Positions 9,558 to 18,250 of a stretch of 64,000 nucleotides of DNA are shown here, piece after piece. Numbering within the stretch: position 1 is the first letter of the stretch; each line of letters begins with the position of its first letter. The translations under genes and the position numbers were made by a program. Location of the stretch: NCBI GenBank assembly GCA_050250395.1, contig JBFWOQ010000002.1, positions 144,006-208,005 on the forward strand, given 5' to 3'. The notes under the pieces were generated by a model. It saw only the letters and a program-made list of their open reading frames with translations. It was not told the origin of the DNA and did not search any database. This DNA comes from JAGPUQ01 sp050250395. GTDB lineage: Bacteria; Pseudomonadota; Gammaproteobacteria; Pseudomonadales; Porticoccaceae.

Positions 9558-9661
9558 TCGAGGTGTCTCCCTCACTTGGTGGGCGGGCGCAACCGGCAAG
9601 CGGTTTCGACGGTTCGACACGGCGTACCTGCCACAGTTGCGGGCCTAATCCTGAGCGATGG

Positions 9662-10303
9662 TTATTTTAGACCGGCGATAAAGTTGGCGACGGCTGCGAT
9701 TTCCTGGTCGGTCATGCGGGCGGCGACGCCCCGCATGACGGCGTTTTCATCGTTGCCGCGGGCGCCGGGCCAGGCTGCGTCGTGCGCGCCGTCGCGGAAC
9801 GCGCGCAGTTGTTTCACAAGATATTCGGCATGTTGTCCGCCGAGCGCTGGATAACCGGCCGGGGCGTTGCCATTGCCCACCGGTGAATGACAGCCGGTAC
9901 AGGCCGGCACACCCGTCTCGAGGTTGCCACTGCGGTAGATCGTGGCGCCCAGCGCCATCGCCTTGGCGTCATCCTTGGCCCCTGCCCACTGGCGCGGTTG
10001 CGCGGCGAAATAGGCGGCAATATCGGCGAGATCCTGGGGGCTCAAATCGTTCAGCAAACCGGACATTTCCGCGACGGTGCGCCGACCGGATTGCATGTCG
10101 AGTAGTTGCTTGAGCAGATATTTTTCGCCCAACCCGGCGAGATGCGGAAAATTCGGTGCCGGGCTGGCACCGCTGGCGCCATGGCAGCCCGCGCAGACGG
10201 CCGTTTTGGCTTTGCCGGCACTGGCGTCGCCGGCCGCCAGGGTTGGTGACGCCAGCACAGTGGCCATAGCGCCGGCCAGGCACAGAAGTATCGCTTTCCT
10301 CAT
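9662..10303 (-). CDS. Dihaem cytochrome c4
   Basis: Periplasmic or membrane-associated electron carrier made of two class I cytochrome c domains. The start is ATG 10303, which directly opens a signal peptide ending near TLAAG; 213 residues follow. The haem-binding motifs are CAGCH (37-41) and CTGCH (135-139). Each domain has a Met suitable as axial ligand (VAEMSGL in the first, VMRGVAARM in the second). Length and spacing fit cytochrome c4, which usually feeds terminal oxidases. It is divergent from engB and upstream of dsbA. Confidence 0.92.
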   Translation of the reverse strand: MRKAILLCLAGAMATVLASPTLAAGDASAGKAKTAVCAGCHGASGASPAPNFPHLAGLGEKYLLKQLLDMQSGRRTVAEMSGLLNDLSPQDLADIAAYFAAQPRQWAGAKDDAKAMALGATIYRSGNLETGVPACTGCHSPVGNGNAPAGYPALGGQHAEYLVKQLRAFRDGAHDAAWPGARGNDENAVMRGVAARMTDQEIAAVANFIAGLK

Positions 10304-10519
10304 ATTCTGCTCGCTCGATTTGGCTAGAATGGGCGCCCGTCCGCGCAGGTCGGCGCGACGGGGGCGGAGTATATACCAATCGCCGGTCGCGCTTAACGCG
10401 GCGAGCCTCCCGGCCGCATGACCGCTACCGGCAAGCGTCCACCGTCTTTGTCCGGGCAAGTGCAGTGGAGCCCGACACCCGAATCACCATCGCGCCAACA
10501 ATTGCCCAGGACCCGAGCC

Positions 10520-11218
10520 ATGTCTAACCATCCCAGCCAGAACGGCGACCAGGCTTCGGCGATGGCACCGGAAGCCGCCGGCAATGAAGTCCAGCAAGGG
10601 TTGCCCAAGGTCGACTTCCAGCGTGCGGCTTTTCTCAAGAGCGCGCCGACACTCGCGGATTGCCCGCCCGATCAGGGCATTGAAGTCGCATTCGCTGGCC
10701 GTTCCAACGCGGGCAAATCCAGCGCGCTCAACGCACTGACGCGCCAGAGCAAGCTGGCGCGCACCAGCAAGACACCGGGACGCACCCGGCTGATGAACTT
10801 TTTTGCGCTGGCGCCGGGACGGCGGTTGGTCGATCTGCCCGGTTACGGCTTCGCCAAGGTGCCCAAGGCGATGAAGGCGGAGTGGGACCAGCATCTCGCC
10901 CACTATCTGCGTGCGCGATCGTCGCTGCGCGGGTTGGTGTTGCTGATGGATATCCGGCATCCACTGCAAACCTTCGACCAGCACATGCTGGCGTGGGCTG
11001 CGGAGGCGGCGCTGCCGGTACATGTACTGCTCACCAAGGCGGACAAACTCAATCGCGGCCCCGCCCAGGCGACGCTGCTCAGAGTGCGGCGCGAGGTAGC
11101 CCGGATGGGCCTCACGGAAGTCACCGCGCAGACGTTTTCCGCGCATACCGGACTCGGATTGGCGGCCCTCGAAGCACGCCTTGCGGACTGGCTGGCGGAC
11201 GGTTTGGCCGCCGCGTGA
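10520..11218 (+). CDS. engB: Ribosome biogenesis GTPase EngB (YihA/YsxC)
   Basis: Essential GTPase of the TrmE-Era-EngA-EngB group that assists assembly of the large ribosomal subunit. The start is ATG 10520 (MSNHPSQN), 232 residues. An in-frame GTG/ATG extension reaches back to 10418 but looks non-coding. G motifs are G1 GRSNAGKS (60-67), the SKTPGRTRLMNFF switch region, G3 DLPGYGFAKV and G4 LLTKADKL. A low-complexity N-terminal tail of about 30 residues precedes the conserved core. It is divergent from cytochrome c4, and the intergenic region upstream carries its promoter by position only. Confidence 0.92.
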   Translation: MSNHPSQNGDQASAMAPEAAGNEVQQGLPKVDFQRAAFLKSAPTLADCPPDQGIEVAFAGRSNAGKSSALNALTRQSKLARTSKTPGRTRLMNFFALAPGRRLVDLPGYGFAKVPKAMKAEWDQHLAHYLRARSSLRGLVLLMDIRHPLQTFDQHMLAWAAEAALPVHVLLTKADKLNRGPAQATLLRVRREVARMGLTEVTAQTFSAHTGLGLAALEARLADWLADGLAAA

Positions 11219-11610
11219 TTTCAGATGGAGCGCTGTTGTCCCCGATCCGAGAGCTCCTTCAACACTTGTCTGCATATTGGCGTTATCGAAGACATCGGTT
11301 CAATGTCGAGAGCGATGACGGCGGTCTTTGGCGCGCGGCAAAACCGCTGCCCGCACGCCACGTTACCCAGGGCTACGCAGCCGTGTCGAACGGTTCCAAG
11401 TTGCCCTTGCGAAGCGGTGGCGGTACGGCGATCCATTGGAATGGCGCCGAGGAAAATTCCATCCGCGCAGGCGGTTCCAAGTTTCGTTTGACGCACCCTA
11501 CCCCGTAAATCTCACCGATTGTAGAGCGGAGTTGATCAAGGGCGCTGTTGGGGCTGCTGGAGAACCCTTGGTGGGCCATCGGAGTCCTGTCTGGCATCGG
11601 CGCGGCCGAT
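11219..11610. other. Non-coding scar between engB and sodC
   Basis: I find no supported gene in this stretch. It holds two near-copies of a 14-base word, CGGTTCCAAGTT followed by GC or TC, at about 11391 and 11471. It abuts a transposase remnant, and the whole 590-bp engB-sodC interval looks like a decayed insertion site. Confidence 0.5.
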
Positions 11611-11733
11611 CGGCAGGTTGGTGACCACGAACCGCGGGTTGGCTTTGTTGGGCAGGTACTCCGCCTTGCCCACCACCTCACGGCTTCCCAGCGCGTGAAA
11701 TTGCAACTGCGAGGGAATGCACGCTGTCGTCAT
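11611..11733 (-). pseudogene. Remnant of an IS1380-type transposase
   Basis: About 41 codons read on the minus strand. Their core, REVVGKAEYLP followed by NKANPRFVVTNL, matches the well-conserved segment near the C-terminal third of IS1380-family transposases (typically VVAKAEHLPKGxNPRFVVTxL). Similarity stops after NLP, and neither the upstream DDE core nor the downstream MENRIKEQQ region is present. It is therefore a fragment, not a gene. Terminal inverted repeats were not recognised. Confidence 0.65.
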
Positions 11734-11808
11734 AGGCCTCTCGTCGGGTTGTAGGTAAGTGCCTGGTGACGCTTACTTTATGCACCGGACAGAGGCCCAC
11801 TTCCCTAA

Positions 11809-12357
11809 TCAGCGGCGAGATTGACGGGTTAGTGCGCGGGGCGTGACCACCCCGCAGGCCAGACGCGCACCGCCGCCGCCGAGGGGCGCCGGCACATCGG
11901 CGTGGTTGTCGCCGCCGGCATGGATCACCAGCGCGCGGCCCTGGATGTCGGCGAGCTTGGCCAGACGCGGCGCCAGCACCGGTTGGGTTGCCGTGCCGTC
12001 GGCCGCCACGAACAGCGGCGGCAGATCGCCGAGGTGGCCATCGCCCCAGGGGGCGCCGTGATGGCCCGTGGCGGCGGGATCGTAATGGCTGCCCGCCGCG
12101 CCGGCGGGCACGCTCGCGCCGTCTTTTGGGGCCGGCCCGCAGCTGGGATTCTGATGTATGTGGAAACCGTGGAGACCGGCCGCCAGACCGCTCAGTTGCG
12201 GGGCGAACACCAGGCCGTGGCTCGATTCGGTAACGGTCACGACACCCAGCGCGGCGCCGGTGCCTTTCGCATCCACGGTATTCATCTGCACCGAGAGCGC
12301 CGCAGCCTGGGCGCAGCCGACACCGAACAGGGCCAACAGCAAGAGCGGGGTTTTCAT
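11809..12357 (-). CDS. sodC: Periplasmic Cu,Zn superoxide dismutase
   Basis: Dismutates superoxide in the periplasm. The start is ATG 12357, preceded by an excellent AGGAGGT ribosome-binding site, which gives 182 residues with a signal peptide ending GCAQAAA. Copper and zinc ligands are visible in HGFHIHQNPSC, GSHYDP, GHHGAPWGDGHLGDLP and VIHAGGDNHAD. The disulfide Cys residues are in NPSCGP and LACGVV. It is a normal bacterial SodC with a short basic C-terminal tail. It stands alone between the transposase scar and the ABC exporter genes. Confidence 0.93.
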   Translation of the reverse strand: MKTPLLLLALFGVGCAQAAALSVQMNTVDAKGTGAALGVVTVTESSHGLVFAPQLSGLAAGLHGFHIHQNPSCGPAPKDGASVPAGAAGSHYDPAATGHHGAPWGDGHLGDLPPLFVAADGTATQPVLAPRLAKLADIQGRALVIHAGGDNHADVPAPLGGGGARLACGVVTPRALTRQSRR

Positions 12358-12452
12358 CGAGACCTCCTTGGATTCAACAGTGGACGGGGCCATTGGTACA
12401 TTTTGGCGCGCACCCTGCGTGCCAACCCACTGACAGCATGGGTGGCGCGCGA

Positions 12453-13232
12453 TTAACGCACCAGACGCCGCCGGACGGCAGCGGTCGCGATCAGCAATCC
12501 CGCTGCGCCGTAGGCAACGATCACCAGCAGATGCAGCAGCGGCGCGTGAAGGGAACCGCCGGTGAGCAACGGCCGCACCAGATCGACAACATGCGCGAGC
12601 GGGAGCAGGTAGGCGAGATCCCGCAGCAGTTCGGGGAACTGTTCGCGCGGGAAAAATACGCCGCCGGTGAGCAGCATGGGCGTCAGCACCAGCGTGAAGT
12701 AATAGAGAAAAAAATCGTAGGATCGCGATCTTGCCGTCACCACCATCGCGCAGGCGGCAAAGGTGAATCCCGCGACCGCCAACACCGGCAATGCCAGCAG
12801 CGCGCGCAGGTCGGCGACCAGCCCGAGCAGCGCGGCGACGATGAGGATGGCGGTGGCGTTCATCAGACCCTTGGTCGCGGCCCAGAGAATCTCGCCGAGC
12901 ACGATATCGTCCACGGTAAGGGGCGCATTCAGCATGGCGCCCCAGGTCTGCTGGCCCGCCATGCGGGTGTAGGCGGAATACATGGCTTCAAAGCTGGCGG
13001 TGAAGAGGGTGCTGGAGCAGATGATTCCGGAGGCCAGGAACGCCATGTAAGGCAATTGGCCCAGATCCCCCACCAGTTGCCCGAAGCCGTAGCCGAAGGC
13101 CATCAGGTATAGCAGCGGCTCGCCGAAGTTGCCGAGTGCCGAGGGCAGCAGAATTTTCCGCCAGACGCGAAAATTGCGGCGCCACACCGCGAAGCACCGC
13201 ACACTGGGATCGGGGATCAGCGTGATCGACAT
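12453..13232 (-). CDS. ABC-2 type permease, NodJ-like
   Basis: Inner-membrane half of an ABC exporter. The 259 residues carry about six hydrophobic segments, with the ABC-2 family features LLYLMAFGYGFG near the start, FLASGIICSSTLFTASFE, and the TPMLLTGGVFFPREQFPELL loop before the last helices. The pattern matches NodJ and related permeases of nodulation-factor or polysaccharide export, but these are also common in non-rhizobial proteobacteria, where the substrate is unknown. It starts 4 bp after the stop of the NodI-like ATPase gene, so both are one operon and probably form one transporter. Confidence 0.87.
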   Translation of the reverse strand: MSITLIPDPSVRCFAVWRRNFRVWRKILLPSALGNFGEPLLYLMAFGYGFGQLVGDLGQLPYMAFLASGIICSSTLFTASFEAMYSAYTRMAGQQTWGAMLNAPLTVDDIVLGEILWAATKGLMNATAILIVAALLGLVADLRALLALPVLAVAGFTFAACAMVVTARSRSYDFFLYYFTLVLTPMLLTGGVFFPREQFPELLRDLAYLLPLAHVVDLVRPLLTGGSLHAPLLHLLVIVAYGAAGLLIATAAVRRRLVR

Positions 13233-13236
13233 GGCA

Positions 13237-14172
13237 TCAGTCCCGCAGATCGTGGCCGGTCAATTTCAGGAAGACATCTTCCAGATTGGCCGGGCGGTGC
13301 AGGTAGCGTTGGTCGGTGGCATCGAGCCGTTCCAGCAGGGCGCGCGGCTTCGCGGTGTAGAGGAGCGTGAGATCCCCGATCCGGTGAATGCGAACCCCGG
13401 TGTCCGGCGCCGCGTCGGCGCCCCAGGTATCGGCGCTGGGGCCGGTCAATTCGAGCACATGGGGTTCAATGTGCTCGGCAATCAATGCCCGGGGCGTGCC
13501 GCAGGCCACGATGCGACCGGCATCGAGAATCGCCAGACGATCGCACAGGCGTTCCGCCTCCTCCATGTAATGGGTGGTCAGGATCAAGGTGGTGCCGGCA
13601 TCGCGCAGTTCCCGCAAGCGCTGCCAGATATGGTGCCGGGCCTGGGGGTCGAGGCCGGTGGTGGGCTCGTCGAGCACCACCAGGCGGGGTCGGTTGATCA
13701 GCGCCCGCGCCAGGGTCAGCCGCCGCTTCATGCCGCCCGAGAGTTCCGGAATCGCCACCTGCTCGCGGCCTTCGAGGTTTGCGAATGCGATCAGCTCGGC
13801 GATCCGTTCCTCGATCCGCGGTCCGCGCAGACCGAAGTAACTGGCGTAGGTGAGGAGGTTTTCGCGCACCGTGAAGTCGGGATCGAGGCTGTCGAACTGC
13901 GGCACGATCCCGATCTGCTCGCGTGCGATCCGCGCCCGCTGGGGAATCGGTTCGTCCAGCACCTGGATCGTGCCGCTGTCCGGCGGCGTCAGGCCCAGCA
14001 GCATGCGCAGGGTCGTGGTCTTGCCGGCGCCGTTCGGGCCCAGCAGGCCGAAGCACTCGCCTTCCTCGACCACGAGGTCCAGATTGTCAACCACGCTGCG
14101 GCCCGCATAACGCTTGCAGAGGCCGCGCATCGCAACGAGGAGGGCGGTGGCCTGCGGTTGCTCTACCTGCAT
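13237..14172 (-). CDS. ABC transporter ATP-binding protein, NodI-like
   Basis: Cytoplasmic ATPase partner of the downstream permease. The start chosen is ATG 14172, just ahead of the conserved domain, giving 311 residues; upstream in-frame codons look non-coding. Motifs are Walker A GLLGPNGAGKTTT, Q-loop IGIVPQFDSLDPDFTV, signature LSGGMKRRLTLARAL, Walker B LVVLDEPTTGLDPQAR and switch His in LILTTHYMEEAERL. The C-terminal extension with EDVFLKLTGHDLRD is typical of the drug/NodI subgroup. The cargo cannot be named from sequence. Confidence 0.9.
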   Translation of the reverse strand: MQVEQPQATALLVAMRGLCKRYAGRSVVDNLDLVVEEGECFGLLGPNGAGKTTTLRMLLGLTPPDSGTIQVLDEPIPQRARIAREQIGIVPQFDSLDPDFTVRENLLTYASYFGLRGPRIEERIAELIAFANLEGREQVAIPELSGGMKRRLTLARALINRPRLVVLDEPTTGLDPQARHHIWQRLRELRDAGTTLILTTHYMEEAERLCDRLAILDAGRIVACGTPRALIAEHIEPHVLELTGPSADTWGADAAPDTGVRIHRIGDLTLLYTAKPRALLERLDATDQRYLHRPANLEDVFLKLTGHDLRD

Positions 14173-14363
14173 GGGGGTTGATACTGCCGGGGGGGGTCGG
14201 GTATTGCCAAACGATGACGCATGGTACCTGCGGTTCTGCGGCGCGTCATCCGTCGGCACGGCCAGCGCGACCAACGGAGCAAGGTTCGACGCCGCTCCGT
14301 GGGCGTGATGGACCTTGGCGTTGAGGCGGGGCAAGCGGCCGGCGGGAGATCCGGCGGGGCGGG

Positions 14364-15185
14364 TTACCAGCGCTCCCAGACCGGACGGCAGTCATCCGGC
14401 ACCGCGGGCTGACGCCCCAGTTCGGCCCAGTGCTGACCGGGCTGATGAAAATCCGAACCGGTGGACGCACTCAGCTGGCTCTGTTCGCACAGCGCGGCCA
14501 GGGTCCGGGTTTCGGAACCGGCCTGCCGGCCGGAAACCACCTCGATGGCCTCGCCACCCGCGGCGCGAAAATCCTCTACGAGTTCGCGCAGGCGTGTGCG
14601 GGTCAACTGATATTTCTCCGGATGGGCGATCACCGCGGTGCCGCCGGCGTCGCGAATCCAGGCAATGATTTGCGGCAACGATGCCCATTCGTCTTTTACA
14701 TCGCCGATGCGGCCGCTGCCCAGATACTTGCGAAAGGCTTCGTCGATCGTGCGCACGGCGCCGGATTCCACCAGCATCTCCGCAATGTGGGGGCGCCCGA
14801 CGCTGATGCGGCTGGCAAGTTCTTCCACGCGGTCGGTGAGATCGCCGAGCCCCTGCTTTGCCAGCCGTGCGGCAATGATGCCGGCGCGCTTGCGCCGTGC
14901 GGTCTGCTGGACCGAGACGGCTTCCTGGATGGCGTCGCGGCCGCGACCGATATTGAGTCCGACCACATGAATCGTCTGCTGGCGCCATTGCGCCGACAGC
15001 TCGATCCCGGCCACCAGTCGCAACGACCCGAAGCGGGTATCGCCGAGGCTGTCGAAGCCCGCCGTGGTGTCGTGATCCGTGATCGCGAGCAGGTCGACCC
15101 CGCAGGCCAGCGCCCGCTCCACCAGCTCAAGCGGTGTCAGCTTGCCGTCGGATGCGGTGGAGTGGGTGTGAAGATCAACCTGCAT
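14364..15185 (-). CDS. yciV: PHP-domain phosphoesterase, YciV/RNase AM family
   Basis: Metal-dependent PHP hydrolase. Members of this group remove 3'-phosphate from 3',5'-nucleoside bisphosphates or trim RNA 5' ends. The start is ATG 15185, so that the motif DLHTHSTASDG begins at residue 4, as in the family; 273 residues. Other metal-binding motifs are LLAITDHDTTAGF, the GIELSAQW segment, VIAHPEKY and the C-terminal TGSDFHQPG. The gene sits between tRNA-Met and the NodIJ-like pair on the same strand. YciV commonly lies beside trp or segregation genes; here it does not. Confidence 0.88.
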   Translation of the reverse strand: MQVDLHTHSTASDGKLTPLELVERALACGVDLLAITDHDTTAGFDSLGDTRFGSLRLVAGIELSAQWRQQTIHVVGLNIGRGRDAIQEAVSVQQTARRKRAGIIAARLAKQGLGDLTDRVEELASRISVGRPHIAEMLVESGAVRTIDEAFRKYLGSGRIGDVKDEWASLPQIIAWIRDAGGTAVIAHPEKYQLTRTRLRELVEDFRAAGGEAIEVVSGRQAGSETRTLAALCEQSQLSASTGSDFHQPGQHWAELGRQPAVPDDCRPVWERW

Positions 15186-15230
15186 GAAGACGCCGGATGC
15201 GAGCACGCGCATCGATTGGGGTGAATGCAC

Positions 15231-15266
15231 GGGCGCCCCGATTCGGGGCGCCCGGCGTTTGCCGGG
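15231..15266 (-). terminator. Double hairpin downstream of tRNA-Met
   Basis: A perfect 10-bp stem GGGCGCCCCG/CGGGGCGCCC with a 3-nt loop is followed by a second small palindrome, CCCGGC/GCCGGG. Both lie 28-60 bp past the 3' end of tRNA-Met. There is no U tract, so this is a structural candidate for tRNA transcript termination or processing. Confidence 0.4.
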
Positions 15267-15293
15267 AGGTCGAGTTCGACACGGGTATCGATA

Positions 15294-15370
15294 TGGTAGC
15301 TACGGGCGGACTTGAACCGCCGACCCCAGCATTATGAGTGCTGTGCTCTAACCAGCTGAGCTACGTAGCC
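15294..15370 (-). tRNA. tRNA-Met (elongator, anticodon CAT)
   Basis: Complete 77-nt cloverleaf on the minus strand with CCA encoded. It begins GGCTACGTAGCTCAG. The anticodon arm is CAGCA-CTCATAA-TGCTG, giving CAT. The T arm is GGTTCAAGTCC. The acceptor stem has a G-U closing pair. Sequence identity to E. coli elongator tRNA-Met is high and the initiator-specific features are absent. Confidence 0.96.
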
Positions 15371-15395
15371 TTGAAAGGGGGCGCGATTTTCCCGG

Positions 15396-15420
15396 CTTCG
15401 GTTTGGAGTGTCAACCGAAG
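15396..15420. promoter_or_regulatory. Inverted repeat upstream of the CocE-type gene
   Basis: CTTCGGTT, 9 nt, AACCGAAG: a perfect 8-bp inverted repeat about 190 bp before the hydrolase start. It could be an operator or the terminator stem of something short. No T tract follows. Confidence 0.3.
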
Positions 15421-15610
15421 CGGCCGTCGATTGCAAGGCGCAATGGAGCGCGCCGGTTCCGTAACGCCGGGCGACGGACGGAGAGGCGGCCTGTGCCAGG
15501 AGCGTAATACGGGTGACAGGAAGGCAGTCCAGGATAAAGCCGCCCGACTCTGGAATGGAACGGTAATTGCCCTGAGATGCTGTCGGTCATGCCCCGGGAG
15601 AGCGCCTGAT

Positions 15611-17338
15611 ATGAGCATTGCCATCGAGAAGAATGTCGCCATTCCGATGCGCGACGGTGTGGTGTTGCGCGCCGACATTTACCGCCCGGCGGGGGAGCAC
15701 CCCTGCCCGGTACTGTTGCAGCGCACGCCCTACAACAAGGAGTTCCTGCCCCTGGTGGGCATGACCCTGGATCCGGTGCGCGCGGCGGCGGCCGGCTATG
15801 CGGTGGTGATTCAGGACGTGCGGGCGCGCTGGGCATCCGGCGGCGGGGTCTTTTTTCCCTACGTCAACGAGGCGGCGGATGGCGCCGATACCCTCGACTG
15901 GATCGCTGCGCAGCCCTTCTGCGACGGCGGCATCGGTGCCTACGGGCTGTCCTACATGGGCGGCACCACCTGGCTGTGCGCCGTGTCCGGTCACCCGGCG
16001 CTGAAGGCGATTTCGCCCACTACCGCGCCCAACGATTTCTGGCGCAACCACTTCTGGCGCGACGGCGTGCTCCAACTGTCCACCCTGGTGATGTGGGCGC
16101 TGCGGGTGGTCGGGCCCGCCGCCCTGGTGCGGCGGGGACTCGACCTCCCGATGCTGGGCGCGCGACTGCTGGAGCTGGTGGAGGCCCTGGATCATTTTGG
16201 CGATACCGTTCGGACACGGCCGCTGGATCGCCTGCTGGCGGCCCATCCGGAAGACGCCGAGTTCGTCCCCTTTCTGTTCGAGGTGCTGCGCCATCCCCGG
16301 CCGGACGCCTGGACCGAGTCGCTGCTGTTCAGCGACCGCCACGACCGGGTGGGGGCGCCGGCGCTGATCATCGCAGGCTGGCATGACATGCTGCTGGGCG
16401 GCGATCTGAGTCATTACGCCGGCATGCGGGAACGCGCGGGTTCACCCGAAGCCCGCGCGCAGACCCGTCTGGTGATCGGCCCCTGGTCGCACGCCATGTT
16501 CCTCAACTATGTGGGCCAGCTCGATTTCGGCTTTCGCAGCAGCGGCTACCTGCTCGATCTGCGCGAGGATCTTACCCAGATGCAGTTACGCTGGTTCGAC
16601 CGCTGGCTGAAGGGCGATGCGACGAGCTTTGCCGCGGACGCGCCGGTGCGGGTGTTCGTGCAGGGCGCCAATCGCTGGCGGGACGAAGCCACCTGGCCGC
16701 CGGCGCGGGTACGCCTCACTCCCTGGTATCTGCGCGCGGGCGCCGTGCTCTGCACGCAGGCGCCGGGCGCGGATGAACCGTCCGACAGCTACGTCTACGA
16801 CCCGGAAGATCCCTGCCCCACCTGTGGCGGAACCCTGCTGATGCCGCCTCAGTACAGTCCCGGGCCGGTGGATCAGGCGCCGATTCTCGGACGTCGGGAT
16901 GTGCTCATCTATACGTCCGCCCCGCTGACGGAGGATCTGGAACTCTGTGGCCCCGTCACCCTGAAACTGTTTGCGAGCACCAGCGCGGTGGATACCGACT
17001 GGATGGCCAAGCTCTGCGACGTTCATCCCGACGGACGCACCTTCAATGTTTGCGACGGTGTGGTGCGATCGTCCTACCAGGCGCACGCGCAGGGTGCAGC
17101 CTGCGCGCCGGACGTACCGATTCGCCGGGAGCTCGATCTGTGGGCGACCGCCATGGTGTTTCGCGCGGGTCATCGCCTGCGGCTGATCGTCACATCGAGC
17201 GATTTTCCCCGCTACGATCGCAACCCCAACACGGGCGAGAATTCGTTCACTGCCACGGGCAGCGCGCCGGCGCTGCAGACGGTGTTTCACACCAGCGATC
17301 TGCCTTCGCGCATCGATCTGCCGGTCGTCGACGGGTAG
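15611..17338 (+). CDS. CocE/NonD family hydrolase (X-Pro dipeptidyl-peptidase S15-like)
   Basis: Serine hydrolase of the CocE/NonD group, acting on esters or acyl-peptide bonds; no signal peptide is seen. The start ATG 15611 opens the conserved N-terminus (KNVAIPMRDGVVLRADIYRP), 575 residues. The nucleophile is Ser114 in YGLSYMGG. The acid is probably in IIAGWHDMLLGG and the catalytic His in IGPWSHAMF. The C-terminal jelly-roll X-Pro-type domain contains TPWYLRAG, YDPEDPCPTCGG and DFPRYDRNPNTG. It ends 3 bp from the convergent lipase-like gene. Possible substrates range from cocaine-type esters to glutaryl-cephalosporins; none is indicated here. Confidence 0.9.
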   Translation: MSIAIEKNVAIPMRDGVVLRADIYRPAGEHPCPVLLQRTPYNKEFLPLVGMTLDPVRAAAAGYAVVIQDVRARWASGGGVFFPYVNEAADGADTLDWIAAQPFCDGGIGAYGLSYMGGTTWLCAVSGHPALKAISPTTAPNDFWRNHFWRDGVLQLSTLVMWALRVVGPAALVRRGLDLPMLGARLLELVEALDHFGDTVRTRPLDRLLAAHPEDAEFVPFLFEVLRHPRPDAWTESLLFSDRHDRVGAPALIIAGWHDMLLGGDLSHYAGMRERAGSPEARAQTRLVIGPWSHAMFLNYVGQLDFGFRSSGYLLDLREDLTQMQLRWFDRWLKGDATSFAADAPVRVFVQGANRWRDEATWPPARVRLTPWYLRAGAVLCTQAPGADEPSDSYVYDPEDPCPTCGGTLLMPPQYSPGPVDQAPILGRRDVLIYTSAPLTEDLELCGPVTLKLFASTSAVDTDWMAKLCDVHPDGRTFNVCDGVVRSSYQAHAQGAACAPDVPIRRELDLWATAMVFRAGHRLRLIVTSSDFPRYDRNPNTGENSFTATGSAPALQTVFHTSDLPSRIDLPVVDG

Positions 17339-17341
17339 CCG

Positions 17342-18190
17342 TCAGCCGTCGTCGCCGATGGGTTGCGCCAACCGTTCGGCGATGGCACGCAGCGCGCTAG
17401 GATGAAAGATCAGCCCGACGTGGGTCGATTCGTTGATCTCGGTGTTGGCCGCGGGGTCTTCTTCGGCGCAACTCGTCCAATCCACCACGCCGTCGTTGCG
17501 CGAGTAGATGGCGAACTGGGGCACGGGTTTGAGCTCGGGTTGCAACATGTGACGCACGAAGTCGCACATGCAGAAACCGGTACCGCAGGACGCGTGGAGA
17601 TTGCGGCCGACCAGCTTGCCCTGGCCGGCGAGCAGGTATTCCCACACTCCGGTCACGGCGGGATGGGCGCGGACATGATCCCGAAACGGCGATCCCAGGG
17701 TGATTACCCGATCGATGAGTTCCGGCACATGCTGCAGAACGGACTTGGCGAGCATGCCGCCCAGGCTGTGTCCAATCAGTACCACCGGTCGCCCGGTTTT
17801 GCGGTGGATCACCTTGACCTTGTGCGCGAGGCGCAGCGCGGTCTTGTTGGGGCAGTCGGTATTCCAGGCAATATCGGCGTGATGGGGCCGGTAGCCGATG
17901 CGTCCCAGCCAGCGCCGCAGCGGCATCATCATCACGTCATTGGCGAGAAATCCGGGAATGACAAGAACGGGCTCGCCATGGCCGTGAGGCACTCCATGCC
18001 CCTGGTACAGCCGGCTGCACAGCAGTCGCCCAAGCTCGGTGGGCCATAGAATCTCCCGCCACAGCGGCGTCTTGACGGCCTCGACCCCCGGATCGTGGTG
18101 AAAGGGGTCCGCGTCGTCCACCATGATATCGATCAGGGTGTCGATATCGGGGACGGTTTCCGGGTAGCTTGGGTCCATGGGGTAGCCCAC
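17342..18190 (-). CDS. Alpha/beta hydrolase, triacylglycerol-lipase-like
   Basis: Cytoplasmic alpha/beta hydrolase of 282 residues. The nucleophile motif is VVLIGHSLGGMLAKSV (Ser142). The acid is likely Asp in YSRNDGVVDW and the base His in NESTHVGLIF. The VLVIPGFLAND segment supplies the oxyanion region. This arrangement is common to a group of intracellular lipase/esterase-like proteins in gamma- and actinobacteria. No signal peptide is present. It lies 60 bp downstream of the phasin gene on the same strand, so it may belong to the PHA locus as a thioesterase or depolymerase. That is inference from position. Confidence 0.78.
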   Translation of the reverse strand: MGYPMDPSYPETVPDIDTLIDIMVDDADPFHHDPGVEAVKTPLWREILWPTELGRLLCSRLYQGHGVPHGHGEPVLVIPGFLANDVMMMPLRRWLGRIGYRPHHADIAWNTDCPNKTALRLAHKVKVIHRKTGRPVVLIGHSLGGMLAKSVLQHVPELIDRVITLGSPFRDHVRAHPAVTGVWEYLLAGQGKLVGRNLHASCGTGFCMCDFVRHMLQPELKPVPQFAIYSRNDGVVDWTSCAEEDPAANTEINESTHVGLIFHPSALRAIAERLAQPIGDDG

Positions 18191-18250
18191 TCACTGCGGG
18201 GCGGGTCGCGGTCTGCGCGGGGTCGACCACCCCGCGCGGACTCCCGACAT

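Noticed and set aside
10418..10519. N-terminal extension of EngB by 34 codons
   Set aside because: The upstream codons overlap the divergent promoter region and show no conserved sequence; ATG 10520 fits the family better.
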